64,000 nucleotides of DNA from Ezakiella sp. (GTDB taxonomy: Bacteria > Bacillota > Clostridia > Tissierellales > Peptoniphilaceae): assembly GCA_022766605.1 (NCBI GenBank), contig JALEOH010000008.1, forward strand, positions 62,001 to 126,000. The letters run 5' to 3'. Positions 27,422 to 35,968 of this stretch are shown here, in pieces. Each line of letters begins with the position of its first letter. Positions within the stretch are counted from its first letter, which is position 1. The notes under the pieces are model-generated. The model saw only the letters and a program-made list of their open reading frames with translations, ran no database searches and had not been told where the DNA came from. A program made the translations under genes and the position numbers.

Positions 27422-28261
27422 TTATACTCCTGCGATTTCTCTAACTCTATCCATGTCCATATTATTTTTTAAAATTTCCTCTAACTTATCCAGCTCTTTT
27501 TCAAGTTCCTCTTTGGTCTGTTCCCTATGATTGGCCTCTTTATCATAATCAATTAAGCTATCCTCATCGACCAGCTCAAACTTCTCATATGGTATTAAGC
27601 CGATTACAGGAATGCCCGTAAGACTTTCGATCTCTTTTATGCCCGAATGAAGTAAGCTGCTATCCCCTCTAAATTTATTAATAACAAGTCCTTTAATCCT
27701 TGCTCGCTCTTCATCTTTTAGTAACATCACCGTGCCATAAAGCGAGGCAAAGACCCCGCCGCGGTCGATATCTGCAACAAGTATTACTGGAGCATCCACC
27801 ATCTCGGCAAGTCCCATATTTACTATATCATTTTCACGCAGATTGATCTCGGCAGGACTTCCTGCACCTTCGATAATGACAATATCGTTATCGCTCTCGA
27901 TTTTAGAAAAAACCTCCTTTATATGTGGCGCTAGCTCTTTTTTAAATTCAAAATACTCCCGCGCCATCATATGTTTATATTCTTTTCCATCGATTACAAC
28001 CATGCTTCCTACATTGCTTTTTGGAATTAAAAGAACTGGATTCATTTTAACATCTGGCTCAAGTCCTCCTGCAATTGCTTGTAATGCTTGCGCTGTCGAG
28101 ATAAATCTTCCGTCTTTAAGCATATATTTTTTTGAGCTCATATTTTGCGATTTGAATGGATAGGCTCTTAAACCTTCCTTTGTAAAATATCTCATAAGCC
28201 CTGTAACGATTAAACTTTTTCCAGCAGATGAGGTCGTCCCCATCACCATTAACTTCGCCAT
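27422..28261 (-). CDS. cbiP: cobyric acid synthase lacking the glutamine amidotransferase domain
   Basis: CbiP/CobQ amidates carboxylates b, d, e and g of adenosylcobyrinate diamide. Only 279 residues are present, against about 490-500 usually. The ATP-dependent domain is intact: MVMGTTSSAGKSLIVTGL, then FKSQNMSSKKY, EGAGSPAEINLRE, DIDRGGVFASLYG and EDSL at 233-236. The sequence then passes directly into residues 257-279, LDKLEEILKNNMDMDRVREI, which resemble the extreme C-terminal tail of full-length CbiP. The roughly 200-residue amidotransferase domain between them is missing in frame. The protein probably uses ammonia. No frameshift is visible. Confidence 0.9.
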   Translation of the reverse strand: MAKLMVMGTTSSAGKSLIVTGLMRYFTKEGLRAYPFKSQNMSSKKYMLKDGRFISTAQALQAIAGGLEPDVKMNPVLLIPKSNVGSMVVIDGKEYKHMMAREYFEFKKELAPHIKEVFSKIESDNDIVIIEGAGSPAEINLRENDIVNMGLAEMVDAPVILVADIDRGGVFASLYGTVMLLKDEERARIKGLVINKFRGDSSLLHSGIKEIESLTGIPVIGLIPYEKFELVDEDSLIDYDKEANHREQTKEELEKELDKLEEILKNNMDMDRVREIAGV

Positions 28262-28264
28262 TAA

Positions 28265-29473
28265 TTATTTGCCGCCATATAAATAGTCATATATCATCTG
28301 ATAAGCTACTTTATATTTGCTATTGGGGCGATTGTGAAACAATCCTTTTGGTAGATAATAGACCCTACCTTCTTTAACTGCGCGAAGTTCATGCCATACG
28401 GGACTTGATTCGCAATGCTTAGCAACAGCCTCCCTCGCGTAGTCCTCACTTGACATGCATTGAATGAAAATATAATCTGGATCCGCTTTATAAATATCCT
28501 CTACATTGATATCGATTCTTGGACTTGCGCCTTTTTTGACTTCGCCTTTAATACCATTTTTTGCTCCAAGATCGACAAGTATGGTTCCAAGGTCACTCAT
28601 ATCTAAATTTGCCTTTAAACTCTTTGCATTGGGCATAAGGCTAACAACCTTTGGACTAATAGACTCATCTACTTTATCTATTATATCCAAGACATCGCCA
28701 AATGTCTTTAGTGCAACATCTTCAAAAGCCTTTTGATTATCTGTTAACTCTGTAAAAATAAATGCCCATTTCATATATTCGCTAATACCGCTATAATTGA
28801 TTGCAATAACTTCAATCCCCGCCGTTTCACAAGCATCTTTTATGGTAATATATCCCTCAGATGTAGGAGCGCATATTATAAGCTCAGGCTTTTCTGCAAT
28901 TATATTCTCAACCGACCATTTTTTCCCAGCATTGGTATCGACTATTATCTTCTTTCCTTCTGTGATATCCTTTCCTTGTTGAAATTTATATAACTCAATA
29001 GCATTTTTGCCTCCAATAATCAAATCGATCCTTCCACCAAGTTCTTCATACATCGAGGCAAGACTTGCATATAAAATCGCAGTTCTATCTGGATTCTTAG
29101 TAATAGTTACGCTCTCTCTACCAGAATCGTCTTTAAATGTCAGACTAGTTTCATCCACCACTATATCCTTTACTTGTGCAATAGTGGCATCGATTATACC
29201 GCTGCTTTTTGCATGTTTCTCTTTCAAAGACTCTAGCTTTGCAATTAAATTATCAACATTATTCGCAGCTTTCTTCTCTTCGTCCTTGACCTCTTCCTTT
29301 ACTTCTTGTACTTCTGACTTTTCTTCCTTAACGTCAGCTTTTTGCTCTTCCTTTTTGGCACCCTTTACTTGAATAGAATTTTTAGCAGCTTCTTTTGTGT
29401 CGTCCTTGTTACCACAAGCTACAAAGCTCAAGCTCATCAAAATAGATAGTAAAATTAAAATCGTTCTTTTCAT
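28265..29473 (-). CDS. btuF: corrinoid-type ABC transporter substrate-binding lipoprotein
   Basis: 402-residue lipoprotein with signal peptide and lipobox FVACG near residues 16-20. A long Lys/Glu-rich linker (about 25-70) precedes a periplasmic-binding-protein type III fold. Visible blocks are RTAILYASLASMYEELGG, IVDTNAGKKWSVENIIAEKPELIICAP, INVEDIYKADPDYIFIQC and VKEGRVYYLP. It anchors outside the membrane and delivers substrate to BtuCD. Corrinoid specificity is inferred from the position between btuD and the cbi genes; heme or siderophore transport cannot be excluded from sequence alone. Confidence 0.8.
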   Translation of the reverse strand: MKRTILILLSILMSLSFVACGNKDDTKEAAKNSIQVKGAKKEEQKADVKEEKSEVQEVKEEVKDEEKKAANNVDNLIAKLESLKEKHAKSSGIIDATIAQVKDIVVDETSLTFKDDSGRESVTITKNPDRTAILYASLASMYEELGGRIDLIIGGKNAIELYKFQQGKDITEGKKIIVDTNAGKKWSVENIIAEKPELIICAPTSEGYITIKDACETAGIEVIAINYSGISEYMKWAFIFTELTDNQKAFEDVALKTFGDVLDIIDKVDESISPKVVSLMPNAKSLKANLDMSDLGTILVDLGAKNGIKGEVKKGASPRIDINVEDIYKADPDYIFIQCMSSEDYAREAVAKHCESSPVWHELRAVKEGRVYYLPKGLFHNRPNSKYKVAYQMIYDYLYGGK

Positions 29474-29484
29474 ATTAGTACCTC

Positions 29485-30246
29485 CTAAAATAACAAATAT
29501 GGTCTATTATCATATGCACATAATTTTGCATCGACCCCGAATACATCTTTTATCATTTCCTCATTAATCACTTCCTCTACCCTTCCATTCTGATAGATCT
29601 TCCTGTCTTTAATAGCAACTATATAATCCGAATACTTTGCTGCCAAATTTATATCATGAAGTACCAGCAATATAGTCATGCCCCTTTCATCTTGCATCTT
29701 CTTTATCAAATCCATGACCTCCAGCTGATAACATATATCAAGATAAGTCGTTGGCTCATCAAGTACCATAATATCAGGCTCGGTTGCCATAGTTAGGGCA
29801 AGCCACGCTCGCTGTCTCTCGCCACCCGAGAGCGATTTTATACTCCTCTCTTCAATTTCTTTTAATCCAGTAAATCTAAGCACCTCCTCTATAACTTCAA
29901 TATCCCTAGCACCCAGTCCACCGAAAAACTTTTTGTATGGATAGCGACCATTTGCGACCAAGCTTCTTACGGTGGCATCGGTTGGCGACTTATGAATTTG
30001 CGGAAGATAAGCTATCTTCTTTGCAAGAAAATTTGAATCATATTCCTTAAAAGACCTATCGTCATAAATCAACATTCCATTTTTGGGAACTTTATTTCTC
30101 GCAACATATTTTAATAGCGAACTCTTCCCACAACCATTTGGACCTATTATAGTAGTTATATTGTTTTTCGGTACATCAATTGTAATATCATCTAAAACCA
30201 AATTATCTCCATATCTTATTGTTATATTTTTAAATCCAAAATACAT
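29485..30246 (-). CDS. btuD: corrinoid-type ABC transporter ATP-binding protein
   Basis: ATPase of a FecCD/BtuCD-type importer. IIGPNGCGKSSLL is the Walker A, SLSGGERQRAWLALTMA the signature, IMVLDEPTTYLDICYQ the Walker B and LLVLHDINLA the His switch; TTYLDI and HDINLA are characteristic of the iron-chelate/B12 subfamily. I use the ATG at 30246, just after the btuC stop (TGATATG), rather than an upstream start inside btuC. It lies 11 nt before btuF. Confidence 0.88.
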   Translation of the reverse strand: MYFGFKNITIRYGDNLVLDDITIDVPKNNITTIIGPNGCGKSSLLKYVARNKVPKNGMLIYDDRSFKEYDSNFLAKKIAYLPQIHKSPTDATVRSLVANGRYPYKKFFGGLGARDIEVIEEVLRFTGLKEIEERSIKSLSGGERQRAWLALTMATEPDIMVLDEPTTYLDICYQLEVMDLIKKMQDERGMTILLVLHDINLAAKYSDYIVAIKDRKIYQNGRVEEVINEEMIKDVFGVDAKLCAYDNRPYLLF

Positions 30247-30247
30247 A

Positions 30248-31222
30248 TCAACTCCTATAACTCTTTCTAAGTAAAAATAAAAAAAAGGGCGCACCAAAAA
30301 TTGCAATTACAATTGAGACCGAGAGCTCCCCAATGGGTAGTACCACTCTTCCAATTGTATCTGCAAGCATAACAAAACTCGCCCCCATTAAAGCTGATGT
30401 AATTGTAAGATAGCGATAATCACTCCCTACAATCAGCCTTGCAATATGAGGCACGATTAATCCAACAAATGAAATAAGTCCTGCTGCTGAAATCGCGGCG
30501 CCAGAAAGTAAGCTAGAAACTACTATCATTAAAAAACGAAAGTTTTCTACCCTAAGTCCAAGCGAACTTGAAACATCATCTCCAAGAAGCAATATATTCA
30601 TCTTGTAACTCATAAGTAAAGCAAGAAAAAGACCAACTAAAATATATGGTGCAATTAATTTAACCGTCGCCCATGAAGTACCATTAAGACTACCAACTAA
30701 AAATCCCACTATATTGACTATCCTATCCGAATAGACGCTCTTAATCAAATTATTAAATGCAGTAAATACCGCAGATATTGCAACGCCCGAGAGTATCATT
30801 TGATTGGGATTGACCCCATCTTGATAAGCAACGACATAAATAAAAAGAGTCGTCGCAAGAGCACCAAAAATACTACCTATGGGCAATAAATATGCAAGTG
30901 TTGGAAATGCAATTAAAACCAAATGTCCAACAAAACTCGCACCATTGGTAACGCCTATTACAGATGGACTTGCCAAATGATTTCTCATTATGCCCTGTAA
31001 TAATGCCCCCGACACCGCAAGAGCCATGCCAACAAGTGCCCCAGTAATTGCTCGAGGCAATCTTAATCCAACGACTATTAATCTCTCATCAGTAGCCTCA
31101 CTTGAAAAAAGCGAACTAAAAACTGCCTTAAATGAAAAATTAATCGCACCAAGAGCAATAGACATCACAAAGGCAACTATCATCAGAACAAACAAAAATA
31201 AGATTATTTTCTTCTTATCCAT
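30248..31222 (-). CDS. btuC: corrinoid-type ABC transporter permease
   Basis: 324-residue FecCD-family permease with about nine to ten membrane helices. Family blocks LRLPRAITGALVGMALAVSGALLQGIMRNHLASPSVIGVTNGA (shown as LRLPRAITGALVG, then GALLQGIMRN) and GLISFVGLIVPHIARLIVG are clear; the latter holds the coupling helix region for the ATPase. GGAGG lies 4 nt before the ATG. It is the first gene of the long cobalamin locus and is preceded by a good promoter, so transport and synthesis are probably one transcription unit up to the restriction cassette. Confidence 0.88.
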   Translation of the reverse strand: MDKKKIILFLFVLMIVAFVMSIALGAINFSFKAVFSSLFSSEATDERLIVVGLRLPRAITGALVGMALAVSGALLQGIMRNHLASPSVIGVTNGASFVGHLVLIAFPTLAYLLPIGSIFGALATTLFIYVVAYQDGVNPNQMILSGVAISAVFTAFNNLIKSVYSDRIVNIVGFLVGSLNGTSWATVKLIAPYILVGLFLALLMSYKMNILLLGDDVSSSLGLRVENFRFLMIVVSSLLSGAAISAAGLISFVGLIVPHIARLIVGSDYRYLTITSALMGASFVMLADTIGRVVLPIGELSVSIVIAIFGAPFFLFLLRKSYRS

Positions 31223-31237
31223 CTTTCCTCCAATAAC

Positions 31238-31266
31238 ATTCTAGCACTAAATGCAATAATAATCAA
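31238..31266 (-). promoter_or_regulatory. promoter of the btuC-led cobalamin operon
   Basis: TTGATT (31261-31266), 17-nt spacer and TAGAAT (31238-31243) on the minus strand. Only about 60 nt lie between btuC and cls, too little for a cobalamin riboswitch, and none was recognised. Confidence 0.7.
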
Positions 31267-31270
31267 GATG

Positions 31271-31296
31271 TAAAAAGTCCACTATAAAAGTGGACT
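31271..31296 (-). terminator. terminator of cls
   Basis: Inverted repeat AGTCCAC / GTGGACT (31276-31282 and 31290-31296) with a 7-nt loop and a T run on the minus strand. The cls stop codon lies inside the hairpin. Confidence 0.8.
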
Positions 31297-32721
31297 AAAT
31301 AATCTCGATACATTCTCTTTTATTTTAACCCAAATGTTTCTTTTGGCATAGAGTTCGGGGGTTAGTTCGCTTGAATGATCTAGTATATCCTTTTTAAATT
31401 TATCTACAAATAACTTGGCTGTCTTTTCATCATATATAAAGGCATTGGCTTCAAAATTTAAAATAAAACTTCTCTCATCCATGTTAGCAGTGCCTACTGT
31501 AAGCATATCTTCATCAATTATCATTACTTTTGCATGGTTGAATCCTGCATTATAATAGTAGAATTTTGCTCCCGCCTTTAGCAACTCACCTGCAAATGCA
31601 AGATTTGCCCAAAATACAAATATATGATCGCCCTTATATGGCAACATGACTTTTATATCGACTCCTGATAGGGCTGCAACGCGAAGGCTCTCAAGAACTG
31701 AATCGTCTGGAATAAAATATGGCGTCTCAATATAGATGGATTTTTTTGCAGAATTGATCATCTTTAAAATTCCATCTTTGACGCTTGGCCACTGACCATC
31801 TGGTCCACTTGTAACTATTTGGACTAGAATATCTCCATAAATTTTGTTGCTCTTATCACTTGGTTCATGGAACTCTACATTTCTTGAGCCAGCTGCAAAT
31901 CTAAAATCCATTTCAAATCGAAGTTGAAGTTTATTGACAGATGCGCCCCTTATTCTAACTGCAGCATCTCTCCAATAGTCGAATTCCTTTCCACCATCGA
32001 TATATTCATCACCTACATTAAATCCTCCAACATAGCCAATCTCTCCATCGATGACAAATATCTTTCTGTGATTTCTAAAATTGATTCTAGGTGATATAAA
32101 TGAAAGGAAGAATGGAAAAAATATTTCAACATCAACTCCATTTTCCCTTAGGCGCTTGATATCTTTCTTTTTAAATAGTCTTGCTCCCATGCCATCTGAC
32201 AATAGCTTTACATCAAGTCCCTCTTTTGCTTTTTTTATTAGAGCATCCATAAGTCGCCCACTTATATTATCGGATTTCATGATATAAGTTTGAATATAGA
32301 CGTATTTTTTTGCATCTAAAATATCAGCTATCAATCTATCAAAGAATTCTCCTCCATCTAAGATGGGTTCGACAGTGTTGTTGCAATCAATACCAGACTT
32401 AGAATTTTTAAGTAGCATATCCATTATGCTTTGATATTTATGTGGAATTTGACTATTTTTTTTATGATTTAAAATCTCATTTTGTATAAAATTTTTATGT
32501 CTTGCATCGAGCTCTCCCTTAGCCCTAAACATCTTGCGCTTGTTGAAGTCACGACCCAACCAGAGATAAAATAGGAATCCAACACCTGGCATTAGGACCA
32601 GTATCATGATCCACAGCCAGGTATTTCTAGGATTTCTTCTCTCCATAATAATAACAAAAATCGCAAGAATTGTATTAATAATAAGCAAATTCGATAATAT
32701 TTCACTAACTACTGTGCTCAT
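31282..32721 (-). CDS. cls: cardiolipin synthase
   Basis: Phospholipase-D superfamily membrane enzyme that condenses two phosphatidylglycerols to cardiolipin. Two hydrophobic helices occupy about residues 8-55 (the second followed by FYLWLGRDFNKR, typical of bacterial Cls). The two HKD motifs are HRKIFVIDG from H218 and HAKVMIIDE from H396, each followed by a GG/GT-N block. Length (479) is standard. It is a single gene between typA and the cobalamin operon with its own terminator. Confidence 0.95.
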   Translation of the reverse strand: MSTVVSEILSNLLIINTILAIFVIIMERRNPRNTWLWIMILVLMPGVGFLFYLWLGRDFNKRKMFRAKGELDARHKNFIQNEILNHKKNSQIPHKYQSIMDMLLKNSKSGIDCNNTVEPILDGGEFFDRLIADILDAKKYVYIQTYIMKSDNISGRLMDALIKKAKEGLDVKLLSDGMGARLFKKKDIKRLRENGVDVEIFFPFFLSFISPRINFRNHRKIFVIDGEIGYVGGFNVGDEYIDGGKEFDYWRDAAVRIRGASVNKLQLRFEMDFRFAAGSRNVEFHEPSDKSNKIYGDILVQIVTSGPDGQWPSVKDGILKMINSAKKSIYIETPYFIPDDSVLESLRVAALSGVDIKVMLPYKGDHIFVFWANLAFAGELLKAGAKFYYYNAGFNHAKVMIIDEDMLTVGTANMDERSFILNFEANAFIYDEKTAKLFVDKFKKDILDHSSELTPELYAKRNIWVKIKENVSRLFSPLL

Positions 32722-32762
32722 ATTTTTTTATACTCCTTTTGCTATAAATTTACCCCTTGTTA

Positions 32763-34571
32763 TTATTTTTTACTCTTATATCTTGCTTGATTGGATAATA
32801 TCTTCTTTCTTATTCTAATCGACTCCGGAGTAACTTCTATTAGCTCGTCCTCTTCAATAAATTCCAGTGCTTCTTCAAGGCTCATATCTATCGGCGGAAC
32901 TAATCTAAGTGCTTCGTCAGTTCCAGCTGCACGCATATTTGTAACTTGCTTTTTCTTACCGACATTCACCTCGATATCTAGGCCTTTTGGATTTTCTCCA
33001 ACTATCATTCCCTCATATACTTCAACTCCTGGGCCAATGAATAAATTTCCACGGTCTTGCGCTTGAAACAATCCATATGCACTTGAGACTGTAGTTTCAT
33101 ATGCTATGAGACTACCCATTTGTCTTTTGGGAATATCACCGCGATATGGCTCATAAGATTTAAACTCTGAATTCATTATTCCCTCGCCCCTAGTGTCTGT
33201 TAAGAACTCTTGTCTATATCCAATTAACCCTCTTGCAGGAATTTCAAAGACAAGCCTTGAATAACCTCCGCGACTTTCCGTCATGCTCTTTAGCTCGCCC
33301 TTGCGTCTTCCAAGCTTATCCATAATAGCACCGATATATAGAGGATCTACATCTATGGTTACCTCTTCAATGGGTTCGAGTTTTTTACCATCTTCTCCTC
33401 TTTTGTAAAGTACTTGTGGTTTTGAAACTTGAAATTCATATCCTTCGCGCCTCATAGTTTCTATTAAGACAGATATATGAAGCTCGCCTCTTCCTTTAAC
33501 GATAAAGGCATCAGTTGAATCAGTCTCCTCTATTCTCATGCTGACATTGGTCTCAATCTCTTTATAAAGACGACTTCTTAGTTGCCTAGATGTGACATAC
33601 TTGCCTTCGCGTCCAGCAAATGGCGAATTATTTACACTAAAGGTCATCGATATAGTTGGCTCTGATATCTTTACAAACTGAACCGGCTCTCCACCTTCCA
33701 CAGTTATGGTGTCTCCAATTTCTAAATCATCAATACCAGAAATGGCGACAATGCTCCCTGCTTTAGAGCTTGCAACCTCGGTGCGGCTTAGCCCTTCAAA
33801 CTCATAAAGCCCTGCTACTTTTGCTCGCAATTTCTTATCGGGGTTCGCTGCATTTAGAACAATATATTCGCGTTTAGCTTCTATTGACCCATTTTCTATT
33901 CTCCCAATGCCAATTCGTCCAAGATATTCACTATAGTCAATTGTTGAGATGAGTAGCTCAAGTGTACCATTCTCATCTCCCGATGGAGCTGGAATATATT
34001 TTATAATTGCATCAAATAAATCAGTCATGTCCTTTGCTGGTTCAAGTGCGGAATAGCCACAATAGCCATCTCTTGCACTTGCAAATAAAAATGGTGCCTC
34101 CAATTGTTCATCTCCTGCTCCTAGCTCGATAAATAGATCCAATACCTCATCTATTACCTCATCTACTCTAGCATCTTTTCTATCTATTTTATTAATTATA
34201 ACTATTACAGCTAGATTTAGCTCAAATGCCTTCTTTAGTACAAATTTGGTCTGTGGCATCGGCCCCTCATAGGCATCGACTAAGAGTAGCACTCCACTTG
34301 CCATCTTAAGCACACGTTCAACTTCACCACCGAAATCAGCATGCCCTGGTGTATCTATAATATTAATTTTAGTATCATTATAATAAATAGCAGTATTTTT
34401 ACTGGTAATGGTGATGCCACGCTCGCGTTCGAGATCGCCCGAGTCCATTACTCTATCTGCTACAACTTGATTTTGTCTAAATGTGCCCGACTGCTTTAGC
34501 ATTGAGTCGACCAAAGTTGTCTTACCATGATCGACGTGGGCAATAATAGCAATATTTCTTATATTTTTCAA
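32763..34571 (-). CDS. typA: ribosome-associated GTPase TypA/BipA
   Basis: Translational GTPase involved in ribosome assembly and stress growth. NIAIIAHVDHGKTTLVDSML is the G1 region, ERGITITSKNTA the switch I, DTPGHADFGGEVERV the G3, and IINKIDR the G4; elongation-factor domains follow and the C-terminus carries the BipA-specific region. The reading frame opens at a GTG at 34586, but GGTGGGAG is best spaced for the TTG at 34571, which gives an N-terminus matching known TypA (M-KNIRNIAIIAHVDHGK). The start choice is uncertain by a few codons. Confidence 0.95.
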   Translation of the reverse strand: MKNIRNIAIIAHVDHGKTTLVDSMLKQSGTFRQNQVVADRVMDSGDLERERGITITSKNTAIYYNDTKINIIDTPGHADFGGEVERVLKMASGVLLLVDAYEGPMPQTKFVLKKAFELNLAVIVIINKIDRKDARVDEVIDEVLDLFIELGAGDEQLEAPFLFASARDGYCGYSALEPAKDMTDLFDAIIKYIPAPSGDENGTLELLISTIDYSEYLGRIGIGRIENGSIEAKREYIVLNAANPDKKLRAKVAGLYEFEGLSRTEVASSKAGSIVAISGIDDLEIGDTITVEGGEPVQFVKISEPTISMTFSVNNSPFAGREGKYVTSRQLRSRLYKEIETNVSMRIEETDSTDAFIVKGRGELHISVLIETMRREGYEFQVSKPQVLYKRGEDGKKLEPIEEVTIDVDPLYIGAIMDKLGRRKGELKSMTESRGGYSRLVFEIPARGLIGYRQEFLTDTRGEGIMNSEFKSYEPYRGDIPKRQMGSLIAYETTVSSAYGLFQAQDRGNLFIGPGVEVYEGMIVGENPKGLDIEVNVGKKKQVTNMRAAGTDEALRLVPPIDMSLEEALEFIEEDELIEVTPESIRIRKKILSNQARYKSKK

Positions 34572-34589
34572 ATTAATCACTCCCACCTA

Positions 34590-34618
34590 ATTATATAAAA
34601 AAAAGACGTCAATTTCAA
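34590..34618 (-). promoter_or_regulatory. promoter of typA
   Basis: TTGAAA (34613-34618), 17-nt spacer and TATAAT (34590-34595) on the minus strand. The -35 box lies in the loop of the upstream gene's terminator hairpin. Confidence 0.6.
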
Positions 34619-34630
34619 TACTTTGACGCC
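34597..34630 (-). terminator. terminator of the anti-sigma-like gene
   Basis: Inverted repeat GGCGTCAA / TTGACGTC (one G-U pair) followed by eight T on the minus strand, 11 nt after the stop codon at 34642. Confidence 0.75.
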
Positions 34631-34641
34631 TTCGATCAGAT

Positions 34642-35031
34642 TTATCTAAAATATTTTACACAAGCTACTCTATTGTAGCAAGTCTCTAGTTCATCTACAA
34701 GAGCACCAACTATGCCTAGCCCGCGGCCTCCCATCAAGCTCTGATCGGAACAAGTGCATTTAACAGGGACTTTTATTCCAGTGCCCTCGTCCTTAACTAT
34801 AATCGATATTCCAAGGTCGGCTATGTGGACCGACACTTCAATCGACTTCGACTCGTCCATCATATTTCCATGAAGAGCAGAATTAATCACAAGCTCATTT
34901 AAAATCAGCTTTATATCAAATATAAGCTCATCATCATCTATGTAATTTGAGATCAGCTCAACTAATTTATCATTAAACTTTTTAATATCGTTGATATTCG
35001 TGTCAACTGATGCATAAAAATCAAAGCTCAT
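34642..35031 (-). CDS. RsbW/SpoIIAB-like ATP-binding protein (anti-sigma factor type)
   Basis: Small GHKL ATPase domain protein (129 residues). LILNELVINSALHG is the N box and IIVKDEGTGIKVP the G1 box, with SLMGGRGLGIVGALVDELE the G2 region. Such proteins bind sigma factors or anti-sigma antagonists and phosphorylate the antagonist. No sigma factor or STAS-domain partner lies nearby, so its target is unknown. The ATG at 35031 is preceded by GGAGGAAGG; an upstream start in the same frame lacks a site. Confidence in the fold is good, in the role low. Confidence 0.75.
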   Translation of the reverse strand: MSFDFYASVDTNINDIKKFNDKLVELISNYIDDDELIFDIKLILNELVINSALHGNMMDESKSIEVSVHIADLGISIIVKDEGTGIKVPVKCTCSDQSLMGGRGLGIVGALVDELETCYNRVACVKYFR

Positions 35032-35184
35032 AGCCCTTCCTCCTTTCTCTAGCTCAATTATACCCTCACGGGTCATAAATTAAACAAAAAGCTATTATTA
35101 ATTCATAAATTAATTTATCTAAAATTTAACCCGAGATTATACTATGTTTAATAAATATTTTCTAAAATACTAATGGAGGTAATT

Positions 35185-35967
35185 ATGAAATTTTTTGATT
35201 ATTTTTTTCGCATGAAGCCCGATAATTTTAGATTTAAAAGCTACGGCGATGTCCATGTCAGCATGATGGCAATATGGCTTTTTATATGTCTTGCTATATA
35301 TCTTTTTAGAGAAGATATCAAAAAGAGCAAAATACTAAGTAGGGGTATAAGAGCATCCTTATCACTTCTAATTGTAGTCCAACAAATTGGTTTTTATTAT
35401 TTCTACTCACAAGCAGCATCTGGATTTGATCTAGTAAATGGACTTCCATTGCATAATTGCAGATTGGCACTCATAACTGCACTTATTGCACTTGTATTTG
35501 ATCTTAAATTCTTCAAGGCAATTACATTATATACAGGAATAATTGGTGGAATACTTCCAATGCTCATCCCCGATTTAGAGCCATATGCTTTTCCGCACAT
35601 GATGTATATTAGCTTTTTTATAACCCATTTTGCTATATTTTGGTCTTCGGCATTCTTTCTTTTTGTCGATGAATATAAATTCAATCTCATCGAATATAAA
35701 AAAATTGCATTGGTATTAAATGTATATCTATTGCTAAGTCTACTGGTAAATCTAAATGTTTCTGGCGCAAACTATGGCTATTTAATCGATCCACCCATAT
35801 TAAAAGCGGTAAAAGATCTTATCCCTCAGTTCATCTATACCAGCCTTGCGTTTATAACTCATAATATACTAATATATCTCGTATATAGAATTGGATATTC
35901 ATTGCAAAATAAAAAGAGCCCAGTAAAAACAAGACTCTTAAATAAAATTCCACTTACTCAAAAATAA
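35185..35967 (+). CDS. YwaF-type integral membrane protein (TIGR02206-like)
   Basis: Polytopic membrane protein of about 260 residues with seven or so hydrophobic helices. It has the NGLPLHNCRLA motif after the second to third helix and FFITHFAIFWS and LIPQFIYTSLAF blocks that I associate with the YwaF/TIGR02206 family, whose function is unknown. The ATG at 35185 has TGGAGG 5 nt upstream. It is convergent with the Crp/Fnr gene, whose stop is 1 nt away. Confidence 0.7.
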   Translation: MKFFDYFFRMKPDNFRFKSYGDVHVSMMAIWLFICLAIYLFREDIKKSKILSRGIRASLSLLIVVQQIGFYYFYSQAASGFDLVNGLPLHNCRLALITALIALVFDLKFFKAITLYTGIIGGILPMLIPDLEPYAFPHMMYISFFITHFAIFWSSAFFLFVDEYKFNLIEYKKIALVLNVYLLLSLLVNLNVSGANYGYLIDPPILKAVKDLIPQFIYTSLAFITHNILIYLVYRIGYSLQNKKSPVKTRLLNKIPLTQK

Positions 35968-35968
35968 A

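Noticed and set aside
31223-31281. cobalamin riboswitch upstream of btuC
   Set aside because: The gap is only about 60 nt and is filled by a terminator, a promoter and a ribosome binding site.
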